Positions 8,857 through 17,399 of a stretch of DNA of 64,000 nt are shown here, piece by piece. Each line of letters starts with the position of its first letter. The first letter of the stretch is position 1. The stretch covers positions 1 through 64,000 of the forward strand of contig CAZRWW010000002.1 in NCBI GenBank assembly GCA_964603725.1. The letters are read 5' to 3'. Position numbers and translations under genes: made by a program. The notes under the pieces were generated by a model. That model searched no databases and was not told the DNA's origin. It saw nothing but the letters and a program-made list of their open reading frames with translations. This DNA is from CAZDKK01 sp964603725. Its GTDB lineage: Bacteria > Eisenbacteria > RBG-16-71-46 > CAIMUX01 > WJJG01.

Positions 8857-10776
8857 CTAGGGCGCCACGCGCACGCGCACGTAGGTGCCCCCGAGCACGA
8901 CGCTGCCGGTCATCACGACGGTCTCGGACAGGATCGCGCCGCTCACGACCGTGGTTTCCCCGCCGGTCGAGCCCGTGCTGAGCGCGTGCCACTTCGAGCG
9001 CGGCAGCGAGGGCAGCTCGTGCCCCCGGTGAACGACGCCCCGCGAGGGACCGTAGAGCCGCACGATGAGGCTCTCCTCGGACGGGTAGGTCTCGATCAGC
9101 CGCACCAGATCGTCGAGGCTCCGGGGGCGATACTTGTCGGGGGCGCGATCCTGGTCCCACTCGTAGAACGCGGTCGGCGATCCGGCCAGCACCAGCAGAT
9201 CCTGCGCGGCCACGCCCGCGGGGATTTCGAGATCCACGCGGCGCGCGCGCGTCGCCCCGCGGAACTCCCGCAGGCGGATCTCCAGCGGCAACGTCTCGCC
9301 GGGTCGCACTTCGAGCTTCAGGGCGCGAATGCCTTCGATCTGCTCGGCGCGGATGGTTGGTTCCAGCGCCAGCTTCAGTCGCACGGCCCGCACGGGCAGA
9401 CTCGCAAAGGCGTTGTCGATCAGATAGGTCGCCGGAGCCAACGCCTCGCCGGCCGCCGTCAGGCCGGGATTGATCGTGCGGAAGATGTCCCGGCGCGCCA
9501 GCGTGCGACCATCTTCCAGCTCGATGGCGATCTCGGCACGCAGCGTGGCGAGGCCGAGCGCGAAGCGCTCGCTGGTGAGTGCCGATGCCGCGGCGCCCGC
9601 CATCAGCACGGGGGTGAGGAATTCGTGCTTCGCGATGCTGTAGTGGTGGCTCTCGGTCCCGCCCCCCTGACCGGCATCCTCGATCGTGATGTCCAAACTG
9701 ACGCGCTCGGCCCGGCCGCCCAGCCGGGCGGCGACCCCGGTGCGCTTGTCCCCCACCAGCACGCCGATTTCCTCGGTCGGCGTGCCCACCTTGAACGAGA
9801 CATCCAGCGTCGGAATGACCGCCGCGATCCGGGCCCGCGCGAACGGCAACCAGGTGGCGCCCGAGAACAGGAACGGATGGCCGAAGGCGTAGACGCGGTC
9901 GCCGTCGACCCACGTCACCGTCCCGATCGCCGCGGCCGTCATGTCGCCGCTGACCAGGGTGACGGCGGCGGCATCTCCCGGCGACAACCGGAGTGCAGGA
10001 CCGGGCGCCTCGCTCCCCCCTGCCACCGGCGCGGAGGCGGGTCCCGGCCCCAGGCCCGCGATGCCCTTCATCCCGGGACCGCTGCCCTCCCCGGAGCCGC
10101 CGCCCGGCACGGGCGTCAGACCCGCCCGGCGCAGGACCGACTCCAACAAGCTCGCCGGGCCGCCGCCCGGCCCCTCGAGCGCGACCGGCAACCCGATCGG
10201 CACGAGGCCCGCCGCCGCACCGCCGCCGGGGGCCATGGCCGGCGGCCGGCGCAGAGCGAACTCGCCCTTCGCGCAGCGGTCCCGCCATTCGGGGAAGGCA
10301 GGCAGATCCGGCCTCAGCCCGCCGCCCGCCGCATGGGTGCCGGTCGCGCCTGGCGCGGGAGCGCCCGCGAAGTACGGCGTCAGGTCCTGAACCATCTCGC
10401 CAAAGGGCGTCACGCCCCCGATCGCCTCACGAGCGCCGCTGAAGGCGAAGGCCAGGGCCCCCACGAGCCGCCCATCGATGAACACCGGGCTGCCGCTCAT
10501 CCCCTGGGCGATGCCCAGCTCGGCCAACCGGCCCTGCCCGCGAACCAGAACAACGTGGGAGCCAGGGCTATAGCCGGGATAGACGCCGACAACCTCCACC
10601 GGCAGGCTGTCGGGCCGCGTGCCCTGGAGCACCGTGACGGCCACGCCCTTCATTCCGGGCGTCAGCTGATCGATCGGAAACAAGGGGACATCGGCCGCCG
10701 CAGGTCGAAGCAGAGCGACCGAAGCAATCAGACCCAGGAGGGCGCGCGCGAAGCGGCGCGGCGGCGCTGCATGCAT
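8857..10776 (-). CDS. SpoIVB-like peptidase S55 domain protein, exported
   Basis: A 639-residue protein with a signal peptide (about 1-31, ending PAAAD). The mature N-terminus (LFPIDQLTPGMKGVAVTVLQG) and the Ser motif GIAQGMSGSP with Ser94 match S55 serine peptidases related to Bacillus SpoIVB. A second conserved block, GDRVYAFGHPFLFSG, holds His300, the likely catalytic His. A C-terminal region (about 400-639) is beta-rich. It is expected to act in the periplasm as a regulatory protease. The Ser motif precedes the His motif, opposite to SpoIVB. Start at 10776, preceded by AGAGGAA; an upstream in-frame Met lacks an SD. Confidence 0.85.
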   Translation of the reverse strand: MHAAPPRRFARALLGLIASVALLRPAAADVPLFPIDQLTPGMKGVAVTVLQGTRPDSLPVEVVGVYPGYSPGSHVVLVRGQGRLAELGIAQGMSGSPVFIDGRLVGALAFAFSGAREAIGGVTPFGEMVQDLTPYFAGAPAPGATGTHAAGGGLRPDLPAFPEWRDRCAKGEFALRRPPAMAPGGGAAAGLVPIGLPVALEGPGGGPASLLESVLRRAGLTPVPGGGSGEGSGPGMKGIAGLGPGPASAPVAGGSEAPGPALRLSPGDAAAVTLVSGDMTAAAIGTVTWVDGDRVYAFGHPFLFSGATWLPFARARIAAVIPTLDVSFKVGTPTEEIGVLVGDKRTGVAARLGGRAERVSLDITIEDAGQGGGTESHHYSIAKHEFLTPVLMAGAAASALTSERFALGLATLRAEIAIELEDGRTLARRDIFRTINPGLTAAGEALAPATYLIDNAFASLPVRAVRLKLALEPTIRAEQIEGIRALKLEVRPGETLPLEIRLREFRGATRARRVDLEIPAGVAAQDLLVLAGSPTAFYEWDQDRAPDKYRPRSLDDLVRLIETYPSEESLIVRLYGPSRGVVHRGHELPSLPRSKWHALSTGSTGGETTVVSGAILSETVVMTGSVVLGGTYVRVRVAP

Positions 10777-10961
10777 GGAAGTGTTCCTCTCTTGGCTCAC
10801 CTTCAAGTTCATCGGCACCGGACCGGCCTTCCACGCGGCGATTGAAGATGACGGCAAGGATCTTCCCTGATCGGGTCGGCAATATGGACGCGGAGGCCGC
10901 CGCGGCCGAGCCCGCCCCGGTCGGCCCTCCGGCCGGCGATCCGGCTCGCTCCGCCGAGCGG

Positions 10962-11912
10962 CTAGAGGACGTAGACGCGAAACCCCACGTGGATCTGCGC
11001 GCCCGTCAGGTCGATGTTCAGATCGTCCCGCGACAGGGGCGCCAGCTGGTCGAGGTGGGGCCCATAGGTGTGGGGAGTCGGCTCCTCGGCGCGCGACGTG
11101 GCCTCCTCGTCCAGGAACCCGTGCAGAACGTAGCTGCTGTCACGGCGGAGCCGCACGAGGCTGGTCGTCTGGTCAGATGTGAACACGACCACATCGCTGT
11201 CTTCGATGGTCATATTCTGCCGGCTGCCCCAAGTGCCGTAGTCCACCTTGGCCCAGCGATAGCCCAGGTCGATCGACAGCGTGAGGCGATCCGACATCAG
11301 GTACTCCATGGCCACGCCGGCCAGGAAGCCGGTCCCATCGCCCTTGTAGTAGACCTCCTCCATCCGGCGCGTCTCTTGCGTCGTCTGGCCGACGCCGGCG
11401 CTGCGCCGGGAGGTGTGCGTGGCGGTGACCTTCTGCTCCGAGATGAAGAGCGGCCCGCCGCCCACGAAGATGCGGGTGTCCTCCTGGAAGCGCCACGGCA
11501 GGACATACAGCAGGCGCCCGTGGACCGCGGTCTGCTCGCCCTTGACTTCGATCAGCTCGTTGTAGTCCTGGCCGCCCGACGTCCCCGAGGAGACGCCGTA
11601 GCCCCCGCTCAGATAGAAATCCAGCGGGATGCCGAGGACCTCCCGCACTCCCACCAGGTCGAGGGGCACCGGCACCTTGAGGTCGGCCCAGAAGGTCCAG
11701 CCGTGCTTCAGCGGATCGAGCTCGTGCCAGTCCTTCTCCTCGAGCCAGTTGTTGCCCTGGGTCTCGATGCGATCGTTGACCTTGCCCAGCGCGTAGGTGG
11801 AAAAGCCGCCGCTGGCGCCGAGGCTGATCCGACCGATGGGATCATCTCCCCGCGATCCAGGCACGCACAACAGGATCGCGACCATCCACCAGGTCCACCG
11901 CAAGACCCTCAT
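10962..11912 (-). CDS. Outer-membrane beta-barrel protein, unknown function
   Basis: A 316-residue exported protein with an N-terminal signal (about 1-23, WWMVAILLCVPGSRG). The rest shows alternating amphipathic strands with aromatic ends, such as RISLGASGGFSTYALGK, DFYLSGGYGV and LSIDLGYRWAKVDYG, and closes with the strand AQIHVGFRVYVL, typical of small OmpA/OmpW-like barrels. No known family is recognised. The ATG at 11912 has GGAGG upstream, and a near-consensus promoter lies about 70 bp before it. It is the first gene of the minus-strand run that continues with the S55 protease 185 bp downstream. Confidence 0.72.
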   Translation of the reverse strand: MRVLRWTWWMVAILLCVPGSRGDDPIGRISLGASGGFSTYALGKVNDRIETQGNNWLEEKDWHELDPLKHGWTFWADLKVPVPLDLVGVREVLGIPLDFYLSGGYGVSSGTSGGQDYNELIEVKGEQTAVHGRLLYVLPWRFQEDTRIFVGGGPLFISEQKVTATHTSRRSAGVGQTTQETRRMEEVYYKGDGTGFLAGVAMEYLMSDRLTLSIDLGYRWAKVDYGTWGSRQNMTIEDSDVVVFTSDQTTSLVRLRRDSSYVLHGFLDEEATSRAEEPTPHTYGPHLDQLAPLSRDDLNIDLTGAQIHVGFRVYVL

Positions 11913-11980
11913 GAGAACCTCCGCCGACGGCTCCGGCGCCCAGAACCTCTGCACAACGCCGCAAGTCCAAATCATGCGGG

Positions 11981-12010
11981 AGGGTAGCACGCGTCCAAAA
12001 AGCGTGTCAA
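11981..12010 (-). promoter_or_regulatory. Sigma-70-like promoter for the 11912 barrel gene
   Basis: On the minus strand TTGACA (12010-12005) and TACCCT (11986-11981) are separated by 18 bp. Transcription would start near 11975, giving a leader of about 60 nt before the ATG at 11912. Confidence 0.6.
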
Positions 12011-12188
12011 CGCCGCTGGAATCCGGATTCGAGCGGTGTCGCCGCGGACCGGGACGCCTCCCAGCGCTCCGCGCGGGGTCGCCGAGTTGCGGCCCCCCCG
12101 ACCCCCTGCTAGGGTAGTCCGGTTGCGGCCGCCCGGACACCCGCGGGCAGGCGGATCACGGCGGCGAGGACCGAGGAAGGGGGCGGCG

Positions 12189-13325
12189 GTGGCCGACAGC
12201 CTCATCACAGTGGCTCACCTGGTCACGCCCTATCTCTTCCAGACCGGCACGTGGATCCACACCCAGCTCCTGCACGCCCGCCGCACGCGTCCCGTCGTGC
12301 TCACCCGGCAGCTGGAGAACACGGAGCGCTTCCCGTTCCAGCCCGTGCACCTCGTGCCGGGGCCCCGGCGCCGCGTCGCGCGCCTAGTGGACGCGCTGCG
12401 ACACCGCCTCGGCAGCCTGCCTCCCGACCGCTACCTGCCCATTCTGTCCCGTGAAGGCGCGCGACTGATCCATGCCCATCTCGGGTGGGAAGGGGCGCGC
12501 GCCGTGGATCTGGCGGCCGCGGCCGGCCTGCCGCTGGTCACGACCTTCTACGGCCGCGATGCTGGCCGGACCCCGCGCCAGTTCTGGTGGCGCGAGCGCT
12601 ATCGGGCGCTCTTCACCCACGGCCAAGCGTTCGTGGTCGAGGGCCCCAATCTGGCGCGCACGCTGGAGGCCCTGGGCTGCCCGCCCGGGAGAGTCCATGT
12701 CGTTCACCTCGGGATCGATCTGGCCCGCATCAGGTTCGCGCCCCGCCGGCCCGATCCCGACGGCGGCATCGAGATCCTGGTCAGCTCGAGCCTGCGCCCC
12801 AAGAAGGGCGTGCCCTCCGCTGTGCGCGCCTTTGCCGCCGTCGCCCGACGTTTTCCCCATGTGCGCTTGCGCATCCTGGGCGACGGGCCCGAACGCCGCG
12901 CCGTCGAGGCGGCCGCGCGGCTGTCCGGACTCGGCGAGCGGGTCACGCTGGCAGGGTACGTTCCCTACGAGGAGCACCTGGCGGCCATGGCCCGCGCCCA
13001 CCTGTTCCTGGCCGCCAGCCGCACCGCGCCCGACGGCGACACCGAGGGCGGGGCACCGGTTGCCCTCATCGAGGCCCAGGCCGCCGGTCTCCCGGTCATC
13101 TCGACGCGCCACGCGGACATCCCCGAGGTGGTCGCCGACGGAGAGAGCGGCCTGCTGGCGCCTGAATACGACGACGGCGCCCTGACGGCCAACCTCGAGT
13201 GGATGCTGACCCACGTCGAGCAGTGGGAAGCCATGGGCAGGGCCGGCAGAGCCCGCATGGAACGCGAGTTCAGCGCGCTGACCCAGGCCGAGCGGATCGA
13301 GGACGTCTACCGCTCGCTGCTGTGA
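12189..13325 (+). CDS. Glycosyltransferase family 4 protein
   Basis: A 378-residue GT-B glycosyltransferase of the group 1/GT4 type. The N-terminal Rossmann half includes LIHAHLGWEGA and LVTTFYGRDAG. The C-terminal half has the nucleotide-sugar site ILVSSSLRPKKGV, LRILGDGPERR and the E-x7-E-like segment APVALIEAQAAGLPVISTRHADIPE. The nearest colanic-acid-type enzymes transfer a sugar to lipid-linked or polysaccharide acceptors at the cytoplasmic face; the exact substrate is unknown. The GTG at 12189 is preferred, with GAGGAAGGGG upstream and the first strand starting immediately after. The gene stands alone, divergent from the barrel gene at 11912. Confidence 0.88.
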   Translation: MADSLITVAHLVTPYLFQTGTWIHTQLLHARRTRPVVLTRQLENTERFPFQPVHLVPGPRRRVARLVDALRHRLGSLPPDRYLPILSREGARLIHAHLGWEGARAVDLAAAAGLPLVTTFYGRDAGRTPRQFWWRERYRALFTHGQAFVVEGPNLARTLEALGCPPGRVHVVHLGIDLARIRFAPRRPDPDGGIEILVSSSLRPKKGVPSAVRAFAAVARRFPHVRLRILGDGPERRAVEAAARLSGLGERVTLAGYVPYEEHLAAMARAHLFLAASRTAPDGDTEGGAPVALIEAQAAGLPVISTRHADIPEVVADGESGLLAPEYDDGALTANLEWMLTHVEQWEAMGRAGRARMEREFSALTQAERIEDVYRSLL

Positions 13326-13444
13326 TCGCCGCCGTCCGCCGGTTCGCCGCAGGTCCGCCGGCCCGCCCCGCGGGGCGCGCGCGAGGACTGCCGAGCGCCG
13401 GGTCCCGGGCCGACCCCGCGGACCGCCCCACGAGCACGAGTGGA

Positions 13445-14902
13445 TCAGAGCTCGTGAGGCATGACCACATGCTCGGCGACGAAGTACTTGTCCATCGGGT
13501 AGTTCAGGAAGTTGCTCACCCGCGAGGTGTAGATGCAGGCGAACTCCTGCACCTGCCAGGCGAAGTGCGTGGTTTCGCTCCCCGCTCGGAAGATGGGTCC
13601 CCAACGTGGATTGAAAGCGGCCTCGACCTCGGTCTTGATCCGATCCAGACGGCGGCGCAAGGCCTCGATCTCCTTCTCCATCGAGGCCAAATGCCCCGGG
13701 ATCGCTCGCACGCCGCCGGCCAGGCGATGCTCGCGCAGGAAGCGGCCCGCGATCGCACCGGGCACCTGACCTTCGAGGGCCCGTTCCAGGAAGTCTCGGG
13801 TCGCCGACAGCCGGTCGATGCGCCGCTCGAGCACCGTGATCGCCTCGCGCTCCCCGCGCGTCGCGGCCAGGCTGTGCAGCTCGTCCTCCAGCCGCTGCAT
13901 GATCATCGCGGTGCGCCAGCCGCAGATGCGCTTCGACTTCAGGATGTCGCCGTACGTGTGATCGCCGAAGAACAGGATCCTGTCGCCCGAAACGCGCAGG
14001 GCACGCTCGAGCGCCAGGAATGATCCTCCCTTGAAGAGCGCCGGGGCCGGCCGCTGGCGGGGCACCCCGAGACTGCTGGGGCTGAGTGCTTGCAGGGGAC
14101 CTTGCCGTCCGAAGAAGCCCGGCTTGCCGGCCCGCATGACGACGAGGTCGAAGAAATCCGTCCAGTGCGAGCAGCCCTCGAGCTTGCCGCTCAGCAGGTG
14201 GTTCATGATCAGCGCCGTATACCCCGGCTCGGAGTTGGTCAGCAAGAACAGCCTCAGCCCGTGGCCGCGCATGCGATTGAGCGTCTGCGGCAAGAGCGGA
14301 TCGATGTCGAGATAGGCCAGCGGGTCGCGGGCGATCACGTCCTTGATGCTCCCGTCGGCATGCGCCTCATCCACCGCCCGGCGCACCTCGTCATAGAGAC
14401 GGCGGTAGTCGGGGCGCTGGCCGCGAGCCTCGCACAGGTCCACGATTTGCGCGTAGAGGCCGATCTCGGGCAGGGAGAACAGCGTGTCGACCGGCACGAA
14501 GGTGCCGCCCGGGCGGATGCGCCGCTCGCGGGCGTAGAGCTTCTTGCGCATCTCGGCCGGGATCTTGCGCGTGCCGTGGCAGGCCTGCACGACGTAGTGA
14601 TGGCGGTCCATCTTGAGGATGTTGCCGCGCGCCTTGTCGACCAGCAGCCCCCGCACGACGAATCCGGGGTCGTACTTGAGCCGCAGCATCTCGCGCGGGT
14701 AACCCTGGGCGACCAGCTTCTCGGCCGACTTCTGGAAGGCGAGGCGCTCAAACGGCGCGGCCTTGTAGCAGGCCAGCGTGTGATCCATGTCGAAGCCGAT
14801 CGCCTGGATGCTGGCCAGCCGCAGGTTGCGGTTGACGTAGATGCGCCGTATCGGGTCGATGTCGGCCGGATCGCGTCCGGTGAGTTGTCGGGACCGAACC
14901 AT
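13445..14902 (-). CDS. HAD-family cytosolic 5'-nucleotidase
   Basis: A 485-residue HAD hydrolase of the cytosolic purine 5'-nucleotidase (cN-II/IMP-GMP specific) family, which hydrolyses nucleoside monophosphates. The catalytic motif I is FDMDHTLACYK with Asp38 and Asp40; motif II is LFLLTNSE; motif IV is FFGDHTYGDI. A helical segment (about 340-430) and the C-terminal region YTSRVSNFLNYPMDKYF match the family. The ATG at 14902 has GGGGAGC upstream. It converges with the glycosyltransferase at 12189-13325. This enzyme type is common in animals and in scattered bacteria, so the purine-nucleotide substrate is by family inference. Confidence 0.88.
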   Translation of the reverse strand: MVRSRQLTGRDPADIDPIRRIYVNRNLRLASIQAIGFDMDHTLACYKAAPFERLAFQKSAEKLVAQGYPREMLRLKYDPGFVVRGLLVDKARGNILKMDRHHYVVQACHGTRKIPAEMRKKLYARERRIRPGGTFVPVDTLFSLPEIGLYAQIVDLCEARGQRPDYRRLYDEVRRAVDEAHADGSIKDVIARDPLAYLDIDPLLPQTLNRMRGHGLRLFLLTNSEPGYTALIMNHLLSGKLEGCSHWTDFFDLVVMRAGKPGFFGRQGPLQALSPSSLGVPRQRPAPALFKGGSFLALERALRVSGDRILFFGDHTYGDILKSKRICGWRTAMIMQRLEDELHSLAATRGEREAITVLERRIDRLSATRDFLERALEGQVPGAIAGRFLREHRLAGGVRAIPGHLASMEKEIEALRRRLDRIKTEVEAAFNPRWGPIFRAGSETTHFAWQVQEFACIYTSRVSNFLNYPMDKYFVAEHVVMPHEL

Positions 14903-15000
14903 CGCCAGCTGCTCCCCGGGGCCCGCTGTCGCCGCGCGCGTGGGCGGTCACCGGGTGCTCCCGCGCGCCCACCGCCCGTGTTGGGCGCGGCCCCCGCCAC

Positions 15001-16098
15001 TCACCCTCCGGCCCCGGTCGTGCCGGGATCGGGGGCGCTTCCCAGCGCCTCCCGGAGCAACCGGGCCGCATTGCGGCCGGCGACCGCCTCGATCTCGGCG
15101 GGCGCCAGGCCCCGGCGCTCCAATTCTTCGGCCAGTCGGGGCAGCGCCCGCACATCGGGAAGGTCCGCGGGCGTCGACTCGACCCCATCGAAATCGGAGC
15201 CCAAGGCCACGCAGGCCAGTCCCGCCACGCACGCCACGTGCACGATATGGTCGGCCACGTGGGCGCAGGTGGCGCCCGCGGGATCGGCCGTCAAGAAGGG
15301 CGGGCAGACGGTGATCCCCACCAGCCCTCCGGCTCGCGCCACGCGCCGGAGTTGCTCGTCGCTCAGGTTGCGCCGATGGTCGCGCAGCGCCCGGCAGGCG
15401 GTGTGGCTCACGAAGAACGACCCGCCGTCCGAGTCGAGCACGTCGTCCAGCGTCCGGGGCGAGGCGTGCGCCAGATCAAGGATGATCCCCAGCCGGCGGG
15501 CTGCCCGCACCAGCTCGCGGCCGAGGGGCGTCAGCCCGCCGTCGCCCGGCCCTTCCTGGGCGCACCCCGCGGCAAAGGGATTGGCGTCATTCCACGTCAG
15601 GCCCAGCACACGCAGGCCGAGCGCGTGCAGACCGGCCAGCAGCTCGACGCTCCCCAACAGCGGGTGCGCGCCCTCGAGGCCCATGATCATCCCGTGCGCC
15701 GCCCCGTCAAGGCAGCGATCGAGATCGGCCCGGTCGCGGACGACGCGCAGGCGCCCGCCCGAGCGCTCGGGGAGCCGCAGCCCGGCGCCCATCCGCAGCA
15801 GGAGCTCGGCTACGCCGCTGGCGCCCGTGTGCTCCGCCTCCACGTAGGTGGCCCAGACTGCCGCGCGCAGGCCCACGCGCCGCGCGCCCTCAACATCCAC
15901 GTGCAATCGGGGGCTCTGGGCTTCACGGCCTGCCGTGGCCGCTCGCTCGATCGGGGCCAGGCGCCCGCCGGTCGCCCGGCGATCGAGCCCGGCCAGCGGA
16001 TCGAGCCCGGCGGGTGGATCGAGCCCGGCCAGCGGATCGAGCCCGGCGAGCCGCATGCGCCAGAGCGTGTCGATATGCAGGTCGATCCAGTCCACCAC
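15001..16098 (-). CDS. Membrane dipeptidase-type metallopeptidase (M19)
   Basis: A 365-residue member of the M19 renal-dipeptidase family, a TIM-barrel enzyme that cleaves dipeptides with two metal ions. Metal ligands are visible: DLHIDTL near the start, the Glu of GLEGAHPL, LDLAHASPRT, and VSHTACRALRDHRRN; GSDFDGVEST completes the site. No signal peptide, so it is probably cytoplasmic. Residues 17-40 hold four tandem copies of the hexapeptide LAGLDP, inserted right after the first metal motif, which is not a family feature. The start is GTG (16098 or 16095); its SD is weak, but it begins 6 bp after the M50 gene, suggesting coupling. Confidence 0.87.
   Translation of the reverse strand: MVDWIDLHIDTLWRMRLAGLDPLAGLDPPAGLDPLAGLDRRATGGRLAPIERAATAGREAQSPRLHVDVEGARRVGLRAAVWATYVEAEHTGASGVAELLLRMGAGLRLPERSGGRLRVVRDRADLDRCLDGAAHGMIMGLEGAHPLLGSVELLAGLHALGLRVLGLTWNDANPFAAGCAQEGPGDGGLTPLGRELVRAARRLGIILDLAHASPRTLDDVLDSDGGSFFVSHTACRALRDHRRNLSDEQLRRVARAGGLVGITVCPPFLTADPAGATCAHVADHIVHVACVAGLACVALGSDFDGVESTPADLPDVRALPRLAEELERRGLAPAEIEAVAGRNAARLLREALGSAPDPGTTGAGG
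15981..16052 (-). repeat. Four tandem 18-bp units in the dipeptidase gene
   Basis: Units at 15981, 15999, 16017 and 16035 share GATCGAGCCCGGC at their start and vary at the last few bases. In frame they encode LAGLDP/PAGLDP repeats. Confidence 0.9.
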
Positions 16099-16104
16099 AC
16101 CCCC

Positions 16105-17058
16105 CTAAGGCTGGATGACGACGATCGGCCGCGGCACGAAGGTGAGCACGAAGATGATCATCAGCAGGATCCCGATCGCCATGCGCCGTCGATCGAGCGG
16201 CCGCGGATCGAGCGCCGGCGGATGACCGCGCTGCAGGAGCAGCAGCAGCAGCACCAGCATCAGCCACCAGCCGCGGTGAGCCAGCAACGTCCACAGAGCG
16301 AAGGCGGCCATGAAGACGTAGCCCACAAAGCGGGCGCGGCGGCCGATCAGGGCATACATGACGTGCCCGCCGTCGAGCTGTCCGACCGGCAGCAGGTTGA
16401 GCCCCGTCACGAAAAGCCCGGCCCATCCGGCTAGCCCGACCGGGTGCAGCAGGATCTCGGCGCCGGCGGGCAGCGGGCCGTGCGCGGCGCGCGTGAGCAG
16501 CCAGAAGAGAATCGAGTCGCCGAGCCGCATCCCGCCCTCCGGCGGGACCTCGGACACCGGCATCACCTGCGACAGCTTCAGGCCCAGGTACGCCACCGGA
16601 ACGGCGACGACCAGCCCCGCCAAGGGGCCCGCCGATCCGATGTCGAGGATGCTGCGCAGCGAGCGCTGCGAAGGCGGCATCAGGATCAGCGCCCCCATCG
16701 TCCCGAACGGCGTGAGGGGCATCGGTATGAAGTAGGGCGGCGTGGCCGGAACGTTGTAGCGCAGGCACATCAGGAAGTGACCCATCTCGTGCAGAAGCAG
16801 GATCGCCATGATCGCGGCCGAATAGCCTGCCGCCTGGACGAGATCGCCCGACATGAGATACCCCGCGAGCAGCGTGCTGCCGACCGTGGCGGCGAAGAGG
16901 ATCCCCGCCAGCCGCCAGCGCCGGCGGGGCGCGCGCGGCTGGCTCGGCCGCGGCGGCCAGCTCGACTGGGGCGGCGGCGGCGCAGGCGGCAGCCAGCTCG
17001 ACTCGAGCGGCGGCGGCGCAGGTGGCGGCGCAGGAGGATCGTGGGGCCACTCGCGCAT
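16105..17058 (-). CDS. Site-2 protease family M50 zinc metallopeptidase
   Basis: A 317-residue integral-membrane protein. A Pro-rich cytoplasmic head (residues 1-45, PPAPPPAPPP-type) precedes about six membrane segments. The zinc site is HEMGH (His90, Glu91, His94) in the second segment, with the third ligand Asp229 in NLLPVGQLDGG. Such S2P enzymes cut transmembrane substrates or act on membrane-bound precursors. The bacterial homologues closest to this layout have no known substrate. The ATG at 17058 has GGGAGAG upstream. It is the first gene of the M50-M19 pair; the 341-bp region ahead of it is shared with the divergent mrp gene. Confidence 0.9.
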   Translation of the reverse strand: MREWPHDPPAPPPAPPPLESSWLPPAPPPPQSSWPPRPSQPRAPRRRWRLAGILFAATVGSTLLAGYLMSGDLVQAAGYSAAIMAILLLHEMGHFLMCLRYNVPATPPYFIPMPLTPFGTMGALILMPPSQRSLRSILDIGSAGPLAGLVVAVPVAYLGLKLSQVMPVSEVPPEGGMRLGDSILFWLLTRAAHGPLPAGAEILLHPVGLAGWAGLFVTGLNLLPVGQLDGGHVMYALIGRRARFVGYVFMAAFALWTLLAHRGWWLMLVLLLLLLQRGHPPALDPRPLDRRRMAIGILLMIIFVLTFVPRPIVVIQP

Positions 17059-17399
17059 CAGGCTCTCCCGTCGCAGACGACTTCGGCGTCGTCAGAGATC
17101 GTCATCCTTCGCACCCTTGGAGTCCTCCGCAAGCAGCCCTCCCCGACGCACGACCGCCCCGCGTCAGGGCGGCCCGGATGTCGCCGGGGCCGCCGCCCGA
17201 GACCGCCCCGGCGCCGCCTGTGCGGACGCCCCAGCCTATCGGATGGTCCCGTGCCGGACAAGCCGGCGTCCGAAGGCGGCACACGGGACTTACGGCGGCC
17301 GCGGGGATGCGGTATCGTTGTCCGTTCGGGGTTCCCGGCGGTGCAGCGCGCGTCCAAAGCGGACGCGGGGCGACGCCCCGGTGGCAGGAGGGCGGAAGC
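17059..17399. other. Divergent intergenic region with three hairpins ahead of mrp
   Basis: No gene is seen in these 341 bp. At 17246-17289 GTCCCGTGCCG pairs with CGGCACACGGGAC (2-nt bulge), enclosing an inner GGAC/GTCC stem. At 17349-17367 CGCGTCC pairs with GGACGCG, and 17367-17379 holds GGGGC/GCCCC. The last two end only 7 nt before the mrp SD at 17386-17391. A small GACGAC/GTCGTC hairpin lies at about 17075-17092 near the M50 start. No clear sigma-70 hexamers were found. Confidence 0.6.
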
